Part shown: positions 1-7,467 of the stretch, piece by piece
Position numbering within the stretch: position 1 is the first letter of the stretch
How the letters are laid out: every line of letters starts with the position of its first letter
Virus record (IMG/VR): IMGVR_UViG_3300032309_001546
Location: 81,920-145,919 of that record
Strand: one strand, 5' to 3'
DNA length: 64,000 nt
From: a virus
Notes under the pieces: generated by a model
What the model was told of the DNA's origin: nothing
Seen by the model: only the letters and a program-made list of their open reading frames with translations
The model's database searches: none
Program-made: the position numbers and the translations under genes

Positions 1-174
1 ATAAGCATCGCAGTCATCTAGATTGTAACCTTTAGCTACAAATCTAGCATTAAGCATTTGCGCAATTGAACTAATTGCTTGAATATCTGGATAGAAGCCA
101 GCGCCTCTGCTCATAAGCAAAGCGAATTGACCTTCTGTCGTGTTAATATCAAATCCAGTATTAAGATTATCCAT
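1..174 (-). CDS. Hypothetical protein, N-terminal part (runs off left edge)
   Basis: An open frame starts with ATG at 172-174 on the minus strand behind an AGGAGA ribosome site and stays open to base 1, so 58 codons are visible and the C-terminus lies outside the window. The visible part starts MDNLNTGFDINTTEGQF and ends in an acidic NLDDCDAY stretch. No family is recognised. It follows the 183-524 gene by a few bases, so the two are probably co-transcribed. Confidence 0.75.
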   Translation of the reverse strand, partial: MDNLNTGFDINTTEGQFALLMSRGAGFYPDIQAISSIAQMLNARFVAKGYNLDDCDAY

Positions 175-182
175 TAGATCTC

Positions 183-524
183 CTAGATAGATTCATGGCT
201 CTTAAGTTTAAACTTAAGGTCTTTGCTTTCTGGTTGAGGAACATCACTAGCAATACTATGAAATTTTTCCAATGCAAGAGCAAACGAAGTTACAGGATGT
301 AAACTATAAGCTGTGCCAAGTAAAGTGCCACGGTCATCTGCATGCATAAAGCATGTAGCCCATCTACCTTCACTATTTAACCACATCTCAAATCTAAATC
401 TGCCAAATCTACAATACCAAACACCATCTTTAGCTTTATCAAAAAGTATTTTATATGTAGCTTCTAGATGTTGTCGATAAGTAAGAAATTCTTGATCTGC
501 TTTATTTATATTTAATATTGTCAT
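183..524 (-). CDS. Hypothetical protein, 113 aa
   Basis: A 113-aa frame read on the minus strand, in line with the neighbouring small genes. The central part is rich in aromatics (WYCRFGRFRFEMW) and looks like a compact alpha/beta fold. The C-terminus is charged (KDLKFKLKSHES). No signal peptide or membrane segment is seen, and no family is recognised. Only 21 bases separate it from the gene upstream, so it is probably part of one long AT-rich operon of small early-type phage genes. Confidence 0.7.
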   Translation of the reverse strand: MTILNINKADQEFLTYRQHLEATYKILFDKAKDGVWYCRFGRFRFEMWLNSEGRWATCFMHADDRGTLLGTAYSLHPVTSFALALEKFHSIASDVPQPESKDLKFKLKSHESI

Positions 525-545
525 AGTATCACTTGTTATAAAATA

Positions 546-785
546 TTATGTATTATGGCTTTCAACTAGTAAGTCTTGTTCTTCAACAATTAGAACAGTC
601 TTAAAGACTTTAGTTTCTCCATAAATGGGAATCAAAGATTTACGCATTGCAAAAACAAGAGGCTTAGACTCAGAAGCATTCATGTAATAGACTGGCTGAA
701 AATTTTTATCTAAAAAAACATATATTTCATAGGTCTTAAGCCAACCAGCAGGAGTCTCTCCATGCTCATAAATTGCCTTCGTCAT
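546..785 (-). CDS. Hypothetical protein, 79 aa
   Basis: A 79-aa soluble protein. Its start codon overlaps the stop codon of the next gene upstream (TAATG at 783-787), a typical sign of translational coupling. The sequence has alternating beta-type segments (WLKTYEIYVFLDKNFQPVYY). No motif or family is recognised. Confidence 0.75.
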   Translation of the reverse strand: MTKAIYEHGETPAGWLKTYEIYVFLDKNFQPVYYMNASESKPLVFAMRKSLIPIYGETKVFKTVLIVEEQDLLVESHNT

Positions 786-916
786 TAGTTATCCTCTCTC
801 TGCATACTTAGCAGATGTTGAATATCTTCACGGATATCTTCAACTTTTGTAATTAGCTCCTCAACTTGTCTTTCAAGCTGAGTAATCTTAAATTCTAGAT
901 CGTATTCATCAGGCAT
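785..916 (-). CDS. Small coiled-coil protein, 43 aa
   Basis: I start this gene at the ATG at 914-916 (MPDEYDLEF), not at the longer upstream frame, because a strong purine-rich GGAGGAGGAGG site lies just upstream, inside the end of the preceding gene. The product is almost entirely a heptad-patterned helix (ITQLERQVEELITKVEDI), so a small coiled-coil oligomer is likely. It overlaps the upstream gene by 8 bases and the downstream gene by 1 base, which indicates coupled translation. Function unknown. Confidence 0.7.
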   Translation of the reverse strand: MPDEYDLEFKITQLERQVEELITKVEDIREDIQHLLSMQREDN

Positions 917-1193
917 TGTCGTCTTCCTCCTCCTCCTCAAGGTCTGCAAAGTCTTCCAGGACAAGAACAGGCTTGCTAAGAGCATCTCGCATCTGATTAA
1001 GCGTTTTCTGTAGTTCATCAAAAGACTCTGCACTTACAAAAGGCTCACAGTAAGTAGAAACAAGTCCATTTCTATACTGAACTTCTACGATGCGAAAATC
1101 CTCATAAACAGATCCCTCAATCTCACTAGTAGTCTTAAGGACTCTATGATTCCATGTAAAGCTATAGTCAAGGTCGTATTGATAATCACTCAT
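909..1193 (-). CDS. Hypothetical acidic-tail protein, 94 aa
   Basis: A 94-aa protein starting MSDYQYDLDYSF after a CAGGAA-type ribosome site, ending in a run of acidic residues (DLEEEEEDDNA). The body looks alpha/beta. The codons of the acidic tail provide the Shine-Dalgarno sequence of the following 43-aa gene. No family is recognised. Confidence 0.75.
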   Translation of the reverse strand: MSDYQYDLDYSFTWNHRVLKTTSEIEGSVYEDFRIVEVQYRNGLVSTYCEPFVSAESFDELQKTLNQMRDALSKPVLVLEDFADLEEEEEDDNA

Positions 1194-1261
1194 CCCAATT
1201 CCTGTAAAGTAGTATTGCTGTATACGTAAATAAAGTAATCATAAATAGACAGAGTAAAACA

Positions 1262-1732
1262 TTACTCAGCATCTGGCTTATCTTCCTCTTCTTCGTCCTC
1301 ATAATCAAGCTCTACAAGCTTATTACCAGTTTCTGCAATATACTCATCACTATGAGTCTTGCATAGGGTCGTCCACCATCCTCTGTAGGAACCACAGTGT
1401 CCGGGCTCACCACAGACCTCACAAGTCTTAGCACTAAGAGCTCTGGCTTCTGAGATAAACTTGTCAATAGTAGGACAACTATAGTCTAGATAAAAGGACA
1501 AAGTTCCAAACTTTTCTTTAACCTGAACAGCCTCAATAGTGTACCTAGGGTACGTAAGCTTAGTCTCATCAACATAAGCCTTAATCTTAGCACAAAGATC
1601 GTCAAGTAGCTGATACCATCCATCACCAGTATCAATGCCCCAACACATACATGTCTGAGTCATTGGAAGATGCCGCTGACAAAAGATATCAGGATATTTC
1701 TCAAAAAGCTGGTCTTGTAGTTCTTGTTTCAT
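1262..1732 (-). CDS. Conserved phage/bacterial zinc-site protein of unknown function, 156 aa
   Basis: This belongs to a family I recognise from many phages and bacteria that opens with a phrase like LFEKYPDIF...PMTQTCMCWG, continues with a conserved VKEKFGTLSFYL block, and ends with a cysteine/histidine cluster (TCEVCGEPG, then LCKTH about 20 residues later) that could bind one zinc ion. The function of the family is unknown to me. The C-terminus is strongly acidic (ELDYEDEEEEDK). Its ATG overlaps the stop of the 1732-1863 gene by one base (TAATG). Confidence 0.85.
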   Translation of the reverse strand: MKQELQDQLFEKYPDIFCQRHLPMTQTCMCWGIDTGDGWYQLLDDLCAKIKAYVDETKLTYPRYTIEAVQVKEKFGTLSFYLDYSCPTIDKFISEARALSAKTCEVCGEPGHCGSYRGWWTTLCKTHSDEYIAETGNKLVELDYEDEEEEDKPDAE

Positions 1733-1863
1733 TATTCATCCTCTTCTGTGAAAAGATAGTCGTCTTCAACAAACCAAGATTCTTCATCTTCTAGGTATTG
1801 ACCTGAAGACTCGTCAGCAAGCTTATTAAGCTCATCAATAGCAAGGTCTTTCATTCTTCCCAT
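1732..1863 (-). CDS. Small acidic protein, 43 aa
   Basis: A 43-aa frame starting at the ATG at 1861-1863 behind a GGAGATTAAC site; its TAA shares a base with the next gene's ATG. The product begins MGRMKDLAIDELNKL and is highly acidic towards the end (EDEESWFVEDD). It fills an otherwise unexplained gap between two coupled genes. It has no recognised family. Confidence 0.7.
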   Translation of the reverse strand: MGRMKDLAIDELNKLADESSGQYLEDEESWFVEDDYLFTEEDE

Positions 1864-1872
1864 GTTAATCTC

Positions 1873-2271
1873 CTACCACCAACAGATATAGTAAACTTTC
1901 TTTCCAAGAGCAACTTCTATATAGGCTCTGCAAAAAATTTCAATATCTTCTCTAAGCCTATCTTCATTACAAAAGTCACCAGTATGAAATGGTCCATTTG
2001 CAGGCGGAAGATTACTAGCAAGAAGATCCTCAAAAAGTGCTTTAAGATCTTCTAAGTCTAGATAGACTTTCTCAACATTAAATGCGCTAATATCAAAGTA
2101 ATCATCACCAAATCTAACCGTACGCATAGTAACTTCTGGCTTATACTTTTTAAGCCAAAGTTTTTCAAACCAGGCATTAAGATCGCCATGTTTACGCCAA
2201 GATCCAATTTCTTCGTCATTTTCATCAGAATTCTCAGGATCTTCAATCCTAAGATACATATCAAGTCCCAT
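1873..2271 (-). CDS. MGLDMY-family phage protein, copy 2 (132 aa)
   Basis: It begins with the hallmark MGLDMYLR, followed by a conserved tryptophan-rich block (GSWRKHGDLNAWFEKLW). Proteins with this opening are common in phage genomes and have no established function; some have been misannotated as metabolic enzymes. The neighbouring gene at 2281-2673 is a paralogue with the same layout (MGLDMYF...YWRNHSNLHGWMENFW, and a shared ELAIGKKVFY-type end). Only 9 bases separate the two, and each has its own ribosome site. Confidence 0.85.
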   Translation of the reverse strand: MGLDMYLRIEDPENSDENDEEIGSWRKHGDLNAWFEKLWLKKYKPEVTMRTVRFGDDYFDISAFNVEKVYLDLEDLKALFEDLLASNLPPANGPFHTGDFCNEDRLREDIEIFCRAYIEVALGKKVYYICWW

Positions 2272-2280
2272 ATTATTCTC

Positions 2281-2673
2281 CTACCAGGAACTGGTATAAA
2301 AGACTTTCTTACCAATAGCAAGTTCAATAGCAGCTTTTCCAAGCAATTCTAGATCTATTTCTAGTTGTTCTTCAGTCTTCTCACTTCCTGCACTAAAAGG
2401 CACGTCTGTGTTAGGAAGCCTATCATTGATAATTGCATCTTGCAATTGAGTAAGAAGGGCCATATCCACGTAGACTGATACTCCATTAAAGCAACTAAGA
2501 ATAAAAGTGTCTTCTCCAAAGGACACATTTACACTGACTTTGTCTGGCTTATGATTTTCAATCCAAAAGTTTTCCATCCAACCATGAAGGTTAGAATGAT
2601 TACGCCAGTATGCAATCTTCTCAACGTCTCCTGTATTAGGATCCTCAGAAACAAAGTACATATCAAGACCCAT
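2281..2673 (-). CDS. MGLDMY-family phage protein, copy 1 (130 aa)
   Basis: The upstream member of a tandem pair. It shares the MGLDMY start, the YWRNHSNLHGWMENFW block, a central beta-rich segment and the C-terminal AIGKKVFYTSSW with the gene at 1873-2271. The two have diverged considerably, so the duplication is not recent. The role is unknown; it is probably a soluble cytoplasmic accessory protein. Confidence 0.85.
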   Translation of the reverse strand: MGLDMYFVSEDPNTGDVEKIAYWRNHSNLHGWMENFWIENHKPDKVSVNVSFGEDTFILSCFNGVSVYVDMALLTQLQDAIINDRLPNTDVPFSAGSEKTEEQLEIDLELLGKAAIELAIGKKVFYTSSW

Positions 2674-2715
2674 TTTATCACCTGTTATTAAGTGTTGCTT
2701 AATAGGTAAAAAATA

Positions 2716-2895
2716 CTATTTAAACTGTAAATTTAAATTATTAGTTGTTGCATAATCTGCAAGCTCTTGTCCATCACTAAAGCTTTTAAACTTTGAAAGA
2801 TCAGGACCAAAAAGTAAATATTGTTTTGTTCCATCCTTTATAAAAGTATAAACAATACAATGATTTAGCTTTGTTGTTTCATACCACTGTGACAT
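2716..2895 (-). CDS. Hypothetical protein, 59 aa
   Basis: A small frame starting at the ATG at 2893-2895, overlapping the stop of the upstream 39-aa gene by one base. The product opens MSQWYETTKLNHCIVYTF and has an alternating pattern that suggests a small beta-sheet fold. No family is recognised. Position and coupling in a uniform minus-strand operon are the main support. Confidence 0.65.
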   Translation of the reverse strand: MSQWYETTKLNHCIVYTFIKDGTKQYLLFGPDLSKFKSFSDGQELADYATTNNLNLQFK

Positions 2896-3014
2896 TAACT
2901 CTCAGGTTCTTGTGGAGTTACTGGCTTGTCTTTGTCGATTGGAGCCTGATTAGCTAGCTTTGCAGCAAGTACAATCTCTTTTAGACGATTAGATAACATT
3001 GCAAATCTATCCAT
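2895..3014 (-). CDS. Hypothetical protein, 39 aa
   Basis: A 39-aa frame from the ATG at 3012-3014, with a helical N-terminal half (MLSNRLKEIVLAAKLA) and a proline-rich tail (KPVTPQEPES). It is coupled by a TAATG overlap to the 59-aa gene downstream. There is no strong Shine-Dalgarno site. Function unknown. Confidence 0.6.
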   Translation of the reverse strand: MDRFAMLSNRLKEIVLAAKLANQAPIDKDKPVTPQEPES

Positions 3015-3023
3015 TTTAAATCC

Positions 3024-3284
3024 TTAGTCAACATAATTTTTAAAATTTGAATAATTAATTAGACTATTACCAAGTTTAGTAAGAACTCCGTCTTTCCAAG
3101 CAATTGAGCTATCCATAAGATCTCTTACTTCTTGCTCTGAAAGATTAGAAGTATCTTCACCTTCTTCGCTGTCATCAGTCAAGTAGATAATCCCATTACC
3201 TTTTGAGATTGCAATAGCGTCAAGAATATCTTCAGACTCAACAACTTCACAAGTTTTATTCTTGGGATTAGCATAAACGTACAT
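3024..3284 (-). CDS. Hypothetical protein, 86 aa
   Basis: Starts MYVYANPKNKTCEVV behind a GGAGA-type site. The N-terminal half looks like a small alpha/beta domain, the middle is acidic (DDSEEGEDTSNLSEQE), and the C-terminal helix is amphipathic. No family is recognised. It sits 9 bases before the 39-aa gene and is probably in the same transcript. Confidence 0.7.
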   Translation of the reverse strand: MYVYANPKNKTCEVVESEDILDAIAISKGNGIIYLTDDSEEGEDTSNLSEQEVRDLMDSSIAWKDGVLTKLGNSLINYSNFKNYVD

Positions 3285-3346
3285 ATATTATCTCCTTATT
3301 ATTAATTACCAATAATAACTAATAATAAGAAATAATCAAAAAGTAC

Positions 3347-3925
3347 TTAGATTATATGGAAAGCTGTCTTATAAAGCTCAGAGTCTTCTATATACTCTTG
3401 TTCTTTATAATAAAATCCAGTATCTTTATCTTGTATTTGTTGTTGTTGCACCGCTTTTATTACTTCATTCTTAAATAAGCTTGCAAAACCAAGTGTCAAA
3501 CCACCAAAAAGTAAACCAATTATTGTTCTAACTATAGTTCTAGTTAGCCATTCACGGTTTTCTGACTCTTTTTTCTCTTTTTCTGTCCGAATATCAACTT
3601 TTACACGCTCAATTTCTTTAGCTATACGGTCATTTTGATCAATCGTAAATCGCGTAAGTAATTTCTCATTTTCACTTCTATTTAACTCTATAGTCTTATT
3701 AATCGCTTCTATCTGCTGACGCTGAAGCTCAGCAAGCGAATCAAGATCTTTCTCTACGTCTCTGAGACGCATATTTATTCCGGGATTTCCGTCATAAGAT
3801 CCAAGGACTATTGTCTTTAGATCATCAATTGCTTTATCATGTTTTTCATGACTTTTCTTTAAATCATCAAGCTTAGTGTTGATGGAGTCAAGTAAAGAAT
3901 TAGGGCAATCGGTTGAGTTTGACAT
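3347..3925 (-). CDS. Coiled-coil membrane protein, 192 aa
   Basis: The first about 130 residues are a long, highly charged coiled coil. They are followed by one hydrophobic segment (IIGLLFGGLTLGFASLF, about residues 137-153) and a short polar C-terminal tail. The layout is that of a C-terminally anchored inner-membrane protein with a cytoplasmic rod. It has no recognised family. A TACTATTTATTTATAG sequence upstream resembles the promoter core seen elsewhere in the window. Possible roles include superinfection exclusion or host-membrane remodelling, but this is inference. Confidence 0.75.
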   Translation of the reverse strand: MSNSTDCPNSLLDSINTKLDDLKKSHEKHDKAIDDLKTIVLGSYDGNPGINMRLRDVEKDLDSLAELQRQQIEAINKTIELNRSENEKLLTRFTIDQNDRIAKEIERVKVDIRTEKEKKESENREWLTRTIVRTIIGLLFGGLTLGFASLFKNEVIKAVQQQQIQDKDTGFYYKEQEYIEDSELYKTAFHII

Positions 3926-4069
3926 TGGGAAATCCTCTATAAATAAATAGTATTGTTAAAACATTTTCACCACCTGTATAGAGGAAACTAGACAATTCTA
4001 TCTAGCCCTAAATCATAGTGTAATTATACTAGAGTTTACAGTATCTTATACTTTTGATGTATTTTTGAT

Positions 4070-4180
4070 AAAGAAAAAACCCTAGGTTTTACGCCACTTT
4101 TTCAACCATCTATTTTACTTATAAGTAGCAAAATAAAAATAGTTAAAATTAGCATAAAACCTAAGGTTTTCTTTCTTTTT
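4070..4180 (-). terminator. Two near-identical terminator hairpins
   Basis: The hairpin at 4076-4090 (AAAACC, TAG, GGTTTT read on the minus strand) is followed on that strand by TTTTCTTT, a good intrinsic terminator for the small genes at 4184-4474. A second copy at 4157-4171 has its T-run on the plus strand (TTTTCTTTCTTTTT) and only a short one on the minus strand. The rest of 3926-4183 is AT-rich, with no gene seen. Confidence 0.6.
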
Positions 4181-4183
4181 AGC

Positions 4184-4252
4184 CTAAAGCGGCAAGCAAA
4201 TTAAAATAAAAGCAATGACTAGAAATATGATAGCAGCTGCTTGAATTTCCAT
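4184..4252 (-). CDS. Putative membrane micropeptide, 22 aa
   Basis: An ATG directly follows the TAA stop of the 4253-4474 gene (TAAATG), so translation is likely to be coupled. The product is MEIQAAAIIFLVIAFILICL plus two residues: one hydrophobic helix and almost nothing else. Such single-helix peptides are common in large phages. The evidence is position, codon frame and composition only. Confidence 0.45.
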   Translation of the reverse strand: MEIQAAAIIFLVIAFILICLPL

Positions 4253-4474
4253 TTAATATCCAGAACGAGTTATGTTTGCAATCTCGTAGTGATCTTTATC
4301 ATAAAGACGCCAAGAATTCCAATCATCTCCAGGATCACTAAAAGAACTATGAACTAGATGAAATGTTTCAGCTTGCTGAAGTACAACTTCATTAAAGTTC
4401 AACTTAATACGCTCACTTTTAAGATACTCGCGAATATTCTTATTACCATTAATGGTAGCTCCAATGTAAGGCAT
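4253..4474 (-). CDS. Hypothetical protein, 73 aa
   Basis: A 73-aa frame starting MPYIGATINGNKNIREYL behind a GGAGAAC site. It appears soluble, with an acidic and tryptophan-containing middle (SDPGDDWNSWRLYDKD). No family is recognised. It follows the PcfJ-like gene by 13 bases and probably shares its transcript. Confidence 0.7.
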   Translation of the reverse strand: MPYIGATINGNKNIREYLKSERIKLNFNEVVLQQAETFHLVHSSFSDPGDDWNSWRLYDKDHYEIANITRSGY

Positions 4475-4487
4475 TTAGTTCTCCTCT

Positions 4488-5954
4488 TTAGTAAGGTGCA
4501 TCAATCATTTCATAACCATATGCAGGAATTCCGTAAGGATATCCAGGAATAGCAAATTTAACTTTCTTTGGGGCAGGAGCAGGATACTCTAACTTAGCCT
4601 TCTTAATCTCAGCCTCGAGATAAGAAGAAAAGCTCTTACTAGCTGGTGTACTCTTATTGTTCCGGTCAAAACACTGAATAATATGACCATTAGTCATGCT
4701 GACCATAGCACATACGTTTCCTTTACGGAAAAACATATGGCTATTATCATTGTAGTAACTACCAATACAGTGTGCACAGTCACTGCCCGCGACTCTCATC
4801 TCATTAGAAGTCTTAATACGGATCTTTTCAAGATGCTCCGGCAAAGCAAGAGTAGGCATATCACGATCAGGAACATTAACATCATACTTAAGCAGTGCAA
4901 GACGATTCTGTTCCGCCGCGATTCTATGATTATTAACACTAGCATTAATCATTTCAAGAACACTCATAGTCTCGTAATCAATAGCACTAAGACGCTCATC
5001 TCTGGCTCGAAGACCAGGAAGGCCCATACGGTAACCATCCTTAATGAACTTTTCCACAGCCTCTGCAAGACCAGTACCAACATTAACAGGATGAAGATCC
5101 TTCATAGCCTTTACCCAGCCATCAAGAATCTTAACATCATTAACTTTGCTCATCTTCGTATAAAGAGTAGCCTGGTTCTTATCAATATCAGCCAGTAGCT
5201 TAGGGATACCATTGCCACTCATCTCTTCATTATGATTAATAGGAATCAACTGAACATACTCACAAGCAAGACCAGAATGGAACCAACTAAGCCGCCGATT
5301 ACTAAAGGTACGGTACTTGTAGCTCTGAATGAATTCCGCATTAATAGGATGATTTTGCATTAGAGACTTTGTCTCTGGAGCTTCATCTCTAGTCATAGAA
5401 ATTTTTCTAGGAGTCCAATTGCCACGAGGAGCATTGCCATTAGGCCAGATCTTAACAGAATCCCAAGCTTTCATAGTACGAATAGACTGAGGAATCTTAT
5501 TAAGCAGTACCCGTCTATCAGTATACTTCAAAGACGAGTAACCATGGTTAAAAGCGCGCTTTACAGTGAACTTTTCCCAAGGGGTACGGGCATTATGAAG
5601 ATCCTTAAGAGCCCAAGTAAGATCAACAAGATCATTAGACTCTCTAGGGAAGGAACTAGGATCCTTACTTCTCTCAGTAGTCTGATGACAAGCAGAGATA
5701 AGAGTTATCGCAGCATCAAGCTTATCATGCATATCCTTATGCCAGTAAGCAAGGCCGGCAACCAAGTTAATAATAGTCTTGTGCCGAGACATCATAGGCT
5801 TAATATAGTGCCATCTAGCACTTACTTTATAAGCACCATTCTTACTCTTATTACTGTAGTGCCGCGGCATATTCTTCATCTTAATATCAAGACGATCATT
5901 CATATTCTTCCACAAGTAATTCTTATCCTCAACAAACGCATTAAAGTCATACAT
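4488..5954 (-). CDS. PcfJ-like protein, 488 aa
   Basis: I start at the ATG at 5952-5954 (MYDFNAFVEDK) because an AGGAGACT site lies just upstream; the frame extends further but has no better start. The C-terminal quarter carries the pattern of PcfJ-like proteins: a conserved DCAHCIGSYY block (the family's HCVGxY motif), then a beta segment and an IIQCFDRNNKSTP stretch. PcfJ homologues occur on conjugative plasmids and in many phages; their biochemical role is not established. The N-terminal half is basic and helical. The leader of about 80 bases contains a GC-rich hairpin and a promoter-like sequence. Confidence 0.75.
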   Translation of the reverse strand: MYDFNAFVEDKNYLWKNMNDRLDIKMKNMPRHYSNKSKNGAYKVSARWHYIKPMMSRHKTIINLVAGLAYWHKDMHDKLDAAITLISACHQTTERSKDPSSFPRESNDLVDLTWALKDLHNARTPWEKFTVKRAFNHGYSSLKYTDRRVLLNKIPQSIRTMKAWDSVKIWPNGNAPRGNWTPRKISMTRDEAPETKSLMQNHPINAEFIQSYKYRTFSNRRLSWFHSGLACEYVQLIPINHNEEMSGNGIPKLLADIDKNQATLYTKMSKVNDVKILDGWVKAMKDLHPVNVGTGLAEAVEKFIKDGYRMGLPGLRARDERLSAIDYETMSVLEMINASVNNHRIAAEQNRLALLKYDVNVPDRDMPTLALPEHLEKIRIKTSNEMRVAGSDCAHCIGSYYNDNSHMFFRKGNVCAMVSMTNGHIIQCFDRNNKSTPASKSFSSYLEAEIKKAKLEYPAPAPKKVKFAIPGYPYGIPAYGYEMIDAPY

Positions 5955-6018
5955 TAGTAAGTCTCCTAAGTAGATTAGATCATTGTTTAGCCAAGAGATA
6001 AAAAAGAGCACTGTAAGA

Positions 6019-6053
6019 GGCCGGCGCAGCCGGCCCATAAATAAAGTACATTG
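6019..6053 (-). promoter_or_regulatory. Promoter-like element and GC hairpin upstream of the PcfJ-like gene
   Basis: On the minus strand the bases CAATGTACTTTATTTATGGG (6034-6053) resemble the TACTTAAATA...TATGGG promoter core of the cassette array. It runs into a perfect 7-bp hairpin (6019-6035, GGCCGGC, loop GCA) in an otherwise AT-rich leader. The hairpin resembles the GCGCAGC repeat family found further right. Confidence 0.45.
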
Positions 6054-6139
6054 AAGACTATATACTAGTAAAGAGAGATAGACAGAGTAATAGGATATAC
6101 AGAAGAGATTAAGGTCTAGACAGTAAGGAGTATACATGT

Positions 6140-6420
6140 AGCATGACAAGTCATGTCCTGCTATACCCTGCGTTATACCTTGCTATACCCTGCAAATACC
6201 CTGCAGATCCCCTTAAAATACCTTGCTATACCTACCCCGCTCCTACAAACTATACCAATATACCTTGTCCTCGCGTAAGCCCGTCTTATACCTCTATATA
6301 CCCCTATATGCCAAAAGCATACAAGGCTATTCTCTGGACTCTTTTTGAACAAGTTCTTATACCCCTATATAGTAAACTTATATACTTGTATGTATACTTG
6401 TATACCCCTATGGGGCAAAA
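6140..6420. repeat. Gene-free stretch with degenerate TATACC repeats
   Basis: Between the PcfJ-like leader and the terminator at 6572 there is no convincing gene. The plus strand carries many copies of a short TATACC(C/T) word, often as CTTGCTATACC or CTATATACCCC, at irregular spacing, followed by two copies of CTCTGGACTCTTTTTG. The short frames here are built from the repeat and lack ribosome sites. The stretch may be a protein-binding or control region. Confidence 0.5.
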
Positions 6421-6571
6421 GCTGCCTTCATGAAACTCTGGATATCCATCGTAAAACTCTGGACTCTTTTTGGATCTTAAAAATGACTCTTATCTCTGGA
6501 CTCTTTATGGTCTCAGAATCCTGGCCCGGTTGCTTGCATGTATAGCCCTTTATAGCTATATCCTCCTTGAA

Positions 6572-6600
6572 AAGAAAAACCCTGCTGTTAGGCAGGGTTC
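6572..6600 (-). terminator. Intrinsic terminator after the 129-aa membrane gene
   Basis: Read on the minus strand, AACCCTGC, loop CTAACA, GCAGGGTT is followed by TTTCTTTTC. It lies 13 bases after the stop of the 6613-7002 gene. Confidence 0.85.
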
Positions 6601-6612
6601 TCTTCCTTGAGA

Positions 6613-7002
6613 TTAGATCTCTTGGGCATGAGAGTGACGAGTCTCTCGATTAGGACTGTTAGCAGCACGGCGGCGCTTGATAGCCTCCAACTTTGCAGCT
6701 AGTTCATTTTCCTCACGTTCAGCATTCAAAGCATCCAACTTACGCTGGTACTCACGCTGAGCACGGGTCGTCTTTACTTCCTCAACAGGCTTACTAGTAG
6801 ATTGAGATGCTGCGGGTCTAATACCCTCAACCTTCTCAGTTACCATATTACTACCCTTCTTGAGGATAGGACCAAACAACCCCATGAAGATAGCAGGGAT
6901 TACTAGAAGAACAGTACCGAAGATACCCCAAAGGGCACCTGCTGCACCTGCTGCTCCTGCTTTGGCAAGAAATGTTCCGCCTTCTGCGCCTACATCAGCC
7001 AT
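6613..7002 (-). CDS. Membrane protein with charged cytoplasmic tail, 129 aa
   Basis: The N-terminus is Gly/Ala-rich (GAAGAAGALWGIFG) and leads into one long hydrophobic stretch (about residues 22-47, IFGTVLLVIPAIFMGLFGPI). The remaining 80 residues are highly charged, with a helical KLDALNAEREENELAAKLE segment typical of a coiled coil. No family is recognised. A terminator follows directly and the next gene upstream ends 2 bases before its start, so it is the last gene of a short operon with the 103-aa protein. Confidence 0.75.
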   Translation of the reverse strand: MADVGAEGGTFLAKAGAAGAAGALWGIFGTVLLVIPAIFMGLFGPILKKGSNMVTEKVEGIRPAASQSTSKPVEEVKTTRAQREYQRKLDALNAEREENELAAKLEAIKRRRAANSPNRETRHSHAQEI

Positions 7003-7004
7003 GA

Positions 7005-7316
7005 TTAGCCCTCCACTCGATAGAATGCACCTGCATTAGGTGCGTGAATCTGAATAGCGCGATAACCTGGATGAAGCGGCTTACCCGTTGCATCCTTCTT
7101 GTGTCGCTTTAGAAATAGAGGAAGGTTCTTGAAGCCCAAGGTGAATCCCTCGGCACCAATCTCCCCATTGCTCCATACCTCGATATCATCACCACCCATC
7201 TTGCAACGAGTAACGACGAAGCTACCAGCCTCTGTACGAACTCGTGCTACAGTAGGAACTGCAGGGTTAGATGAACCAACTCGAATCACACCACTCGCGG
7301 TCAAAACATCACTCAT
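7005..7316 (-). CDS. Hypothetical protein, 103 aa
   Basis: The open frame continues upstream through the tRNA gene, which cannot be coding. The start is therefore one of two adjacent ATGs at 7314-7319; I prefer the second (MSDVLTASG) because GAGAGG then lies six bases away. The product is beta-rich with a basic middle (LPLFLKRHKKD). No family is recognised. It forms a two-gene unit with the membrane protein downstream. Confidence 0.65.
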   Translation of the reverse strand: MSDVLTASGVIRVGSSNPAVPTVARVRTEAGSFVVTRCKMGGDDIEVWSNGEIGAEGFTLGFKNLPLFLKRHKKDATGKPLHPGYRAIQIHAPNAGAFYRVEG

Positions 7317-7365
7317 CATATACCTCTCATGTTGTACTCTAGAATATAGAGCGTTTGGGGAAAGT

Positions 7366-7439
7366 GTGCCCGACTGGACTTGAACCAGTGACCTACGGCT
7401 TAGAAGGCCGTTGCAACTATCCAACTGTGCTACGGGCAC
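7366..7439 (-). tRNA. tRNA-Arg (TCT)
   Basis: A complete cloverleaf is visible on the minus strand: acceptor GTGCCCG with CGGGCAC, a short D arm, anticodon stem ACGGC/GCCGT around loop CTTCTAA (anticodon TCT), and T arm ACTGG-TTCAAGT-CCAGT. The 3' CCA is not encoded. This tRNA reads AGA codons, which suits the AT-rich parts of this genome, where AGA is frequent. Confidence 0.95.
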
Positions 7440-7467
7440 GCAGCCTAGGTTTTACCCTAGTAGTTGT

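Noticed and set aside
4683-5957. Plus-strand frames opposite the PcfJ-like gene (171 and 137 aa)
   Set aside because: No ribosome sites, Ile/Ser/Thr-rich antisense composition, and they lie fully inside a well-supported minus-strand gene.
7005-7439. A 144-aa frame that reads through the tRNA gene
   Set aside because: Its first 40 residues are translated tRNA sequence. The gene starts at an ATG after the tRNA.
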